NCBI GenBank assembly: GCA_028276205.1
Contig: JAPYWU010000015.1
Span: 1-14,420 of the forward strand
DNA length: 14,420 nucleotides
From: Dictyoglomaceae bacterium
GTDB taxonomy: Bacteria; Dictyoglomota; Dictyoglomia; Dictyoglomales; Dictyoglomaceae
Direction of reading: 5' to 3'
The notes below the pieces were generated by a model, which was given only the letters and a program-made list of their open reading frames with translations, did no database searches and was not told the origin of the DNA. Shown one piece after another: positions 13,334 through 14,420 of the stretch. Position 1 is the stretch's first letter. Every line of letters starts with the position of its first letter. Both the position numbers and the translations under genes were made by a program.

Positions 13334-14420
13334 CTAACAATCCTTTTTCCAAACAATAGGTATTCTTCTTCCAAACCCAAAAGCTTTTGTAGTTACCTTT
13401 AAAACAATAGGCGCTTGTTTTCTCTTGTACTCAGCTTTATCAATTTTTTTGATAACCTCATTAACCATATTTTTATCAAAACCCTTTTCAATAATTTCCT
13501 CAATAGATATATTATCTTCAATATATGCCTTTAAAATTTGATCTAAGATAGGATAAGGAGGTAAAGAATCTTCATCTTTTTGATTTGGTCTTAATTCTGC
13601 AGAGGGAGGCTTTACTAATACTCTCTGAGGTATTATTTCTTTATCTTTATTAATATACCTTGCCAACTCATAAACCATCATCTTAGGTACATCACCAATA
13701 ACTGCAAGACCTCCTACCATATCTCCATAAAGAGTACAATAACCCGTTGCTAATTCTGACTTATTGCCTGTCGCTAATACTAAATATCCCTCTCTATTTG
13801 ATATAAACATTAAAATACTTCCTCTAATTCTTGCCTGAAGATTTTCTTCTGCAAGATCAATCAAAGGTTTACCATCAAAATTGAGAATTTCAAGATAGGC
13901 ATTAAATACTTTTTCTATAGGAATAACCCTAAATTTAATTCCTAAATTCTTTGCTAATAATTCTGCATCCTGATAACTTTCCTCAGAAGAATATCTTGAA
14001 GGCATATATATCCCTAATACATTCTCAGGACCTAAAGCGGAAACAGCTAAAGAGGAAGTTACAGAAGAATCTATTCCACCTGAAAGACCAATAACTGCTT
14101 TTCTAAATCCTAATTTATTAAAATAGTCTTTAATTCCGATAACCAAAGCATTATAAATATCCTCTATATCTTCTTTAAAATAACTTATATCTTTTCCTCT
14201 TGATACATCTTTTAATTCTATAATTCCAAAATCCTCATTAAATCTTTTACCTTCCCAAGATACCTTCCCATCTTTATTTATCACAAGACTTGAGCCATCA
14301 AATATTAACTCATCATTTCCCCCAACCTGGTTAACATAAATAATAGGCCTTTTATATTTCTGAGCAATATAACTCATCATTTCTAACCTTAACTTTATTT
14401 TTCCAAAATAATACGGAGAT
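13334..14420 (-). CDS. nadE: Glutamine-dependent NAD+ synthetase, 5' part cut by window edge
   Basis: This enzyme makes NAD+ from deamido-NAD+, ATP and glutamine. About 361 residues are visible and the frame stays open to the edge. The first visible part (SPYYFGKIKLRLEMM, then RPIIYVNQVGGNDELIFDGS) is the end of the nitrilase-like glutaminase domain, so the ATG at 14380 is internal, not the start. After a linker comes the synthetase domain with the ATP P-loop SGGIDSS (about 14083-14063) and the conserved ATGNKSELATGYCTLYGDM and GDVPK segments; the C-terminus is complete. The nitrilase catalytic Cys, Glu and Lys lie upstream of the window. A class I amidotransferase follows 16 nt downstream. 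The domain call is very secure; whether the nitrilase half is active cannot be seen here. Confidence 0.95.
   Translation of the reverse strand, partial: SPYYFGKIKLRLEMMSYIAQKYKRPIIYVNQVGGNDELIFDGSSLVINKDGKVSWEGKRFNEDFGIIELKDVSRGKDISYFKEDIEDIYNALVIGIKDYFNKLGFRKAVIGLSGGIDSSVTSSLAVSALGPENVLGIYMPSRYSSEESYQDAELLAKNLGIKFRVIPIEKVFNAYLEILNFDGKPLIDLAEENLQARIRGSILMFISNREGYLVLATGNKSELATGYCTLYGDMVGGLAVIGDVPKMMVYELARYINKDKEIIPQRVLVKPPSAELRPNQKDEDSLPPYPILDQILKAYIEDNISIEEIIEKGFDKNMVNEVIKKIDKAEYKRKQAPIVLKVTTKAFGFGRRIPIVWKKDC

Overview
The window looks like a piece of an AT-rich (about one third G+C by eye) genome of an anaerobic, saccharolytic, thermophilic bacterium. Lys/Glu/Ile-rich proteins, strong AGGAGG ribosome sites, an electron-bifurcating [FeFe] hydrogenase operon and a carbohydrate-binding lipoprotein fit Dictyoglomus best. 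Thermoanaerobacter-like or Thermotoga-like lineages are less likely alternatives. The genus is inferred from general recognition, not from a database search.

Left part (1-6040, minus strand): one operon, in transcription order hydS, a PP2C/SpoIIE phosphatase, hydC, hydB, hydA. The genes overlap or sit 14 nt apart. A good promoter lies in front of hydS and hydA runs off the window edge. HydABC is the soluble NADH/ferredoxin-dependent (electron-bifurcating) hydrogenase that disposes of fermentation electrons as H2. HydS is a sensory-type [FeFe] hydrogenase (H-cluster domain plus PAS) that lacks the proton-relay cysteine. With its phosphatase neighbour it forms a plausible H2/redox sensing branch that controls the hydrogenase or central redox metabolism.

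Middle (5962-7898): a divergent intergenic region with back-to-back promoters, then a lipoprotein that is essentially one CBM4/9-like carbohydrate-binding module. Its long leader carries an orphan Shine-Dalgarno sequence and possible SD-masking structures. A strong bidirectional terminator separates it from a convergent minus-strand operon, tldD-tldE-yghZ (two-subunit TldD/TldE protease, then an aldo/keto reductase of the L-glyceraldehyde-3-phosphate reductase type).

Right part (10576-14420): the tldD operon diverges from a gene for an exported, cysteine-free protein of unknown function. Between them is a site very close to the E. coli CRP consensus, centred exactly at -41.5 from the predicted start of the exported-protein gene, as in a class II activated promoter. 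Next comes a HepT/MntA (HEPN/nucleotidyltransferase) toxin-antitoxin pair. It converges, with a 4-nt overlap and no terminator space, on a minus-strand pair: glutamine-dependent NAD synthetase (nadE, cut by the window edge) followed by a class I glutamine amidotransferase.

Starts corrected here: tldE begins at 9212 (ATG), the amidotransferase at 13317, and nadE has no start in this window. No tRNA, rRNA, CRISPR array, insertion sequence or prophage gene was seen. The only gene-free stretch near 300 bases is 5962-6256, described below as promoters and leader.
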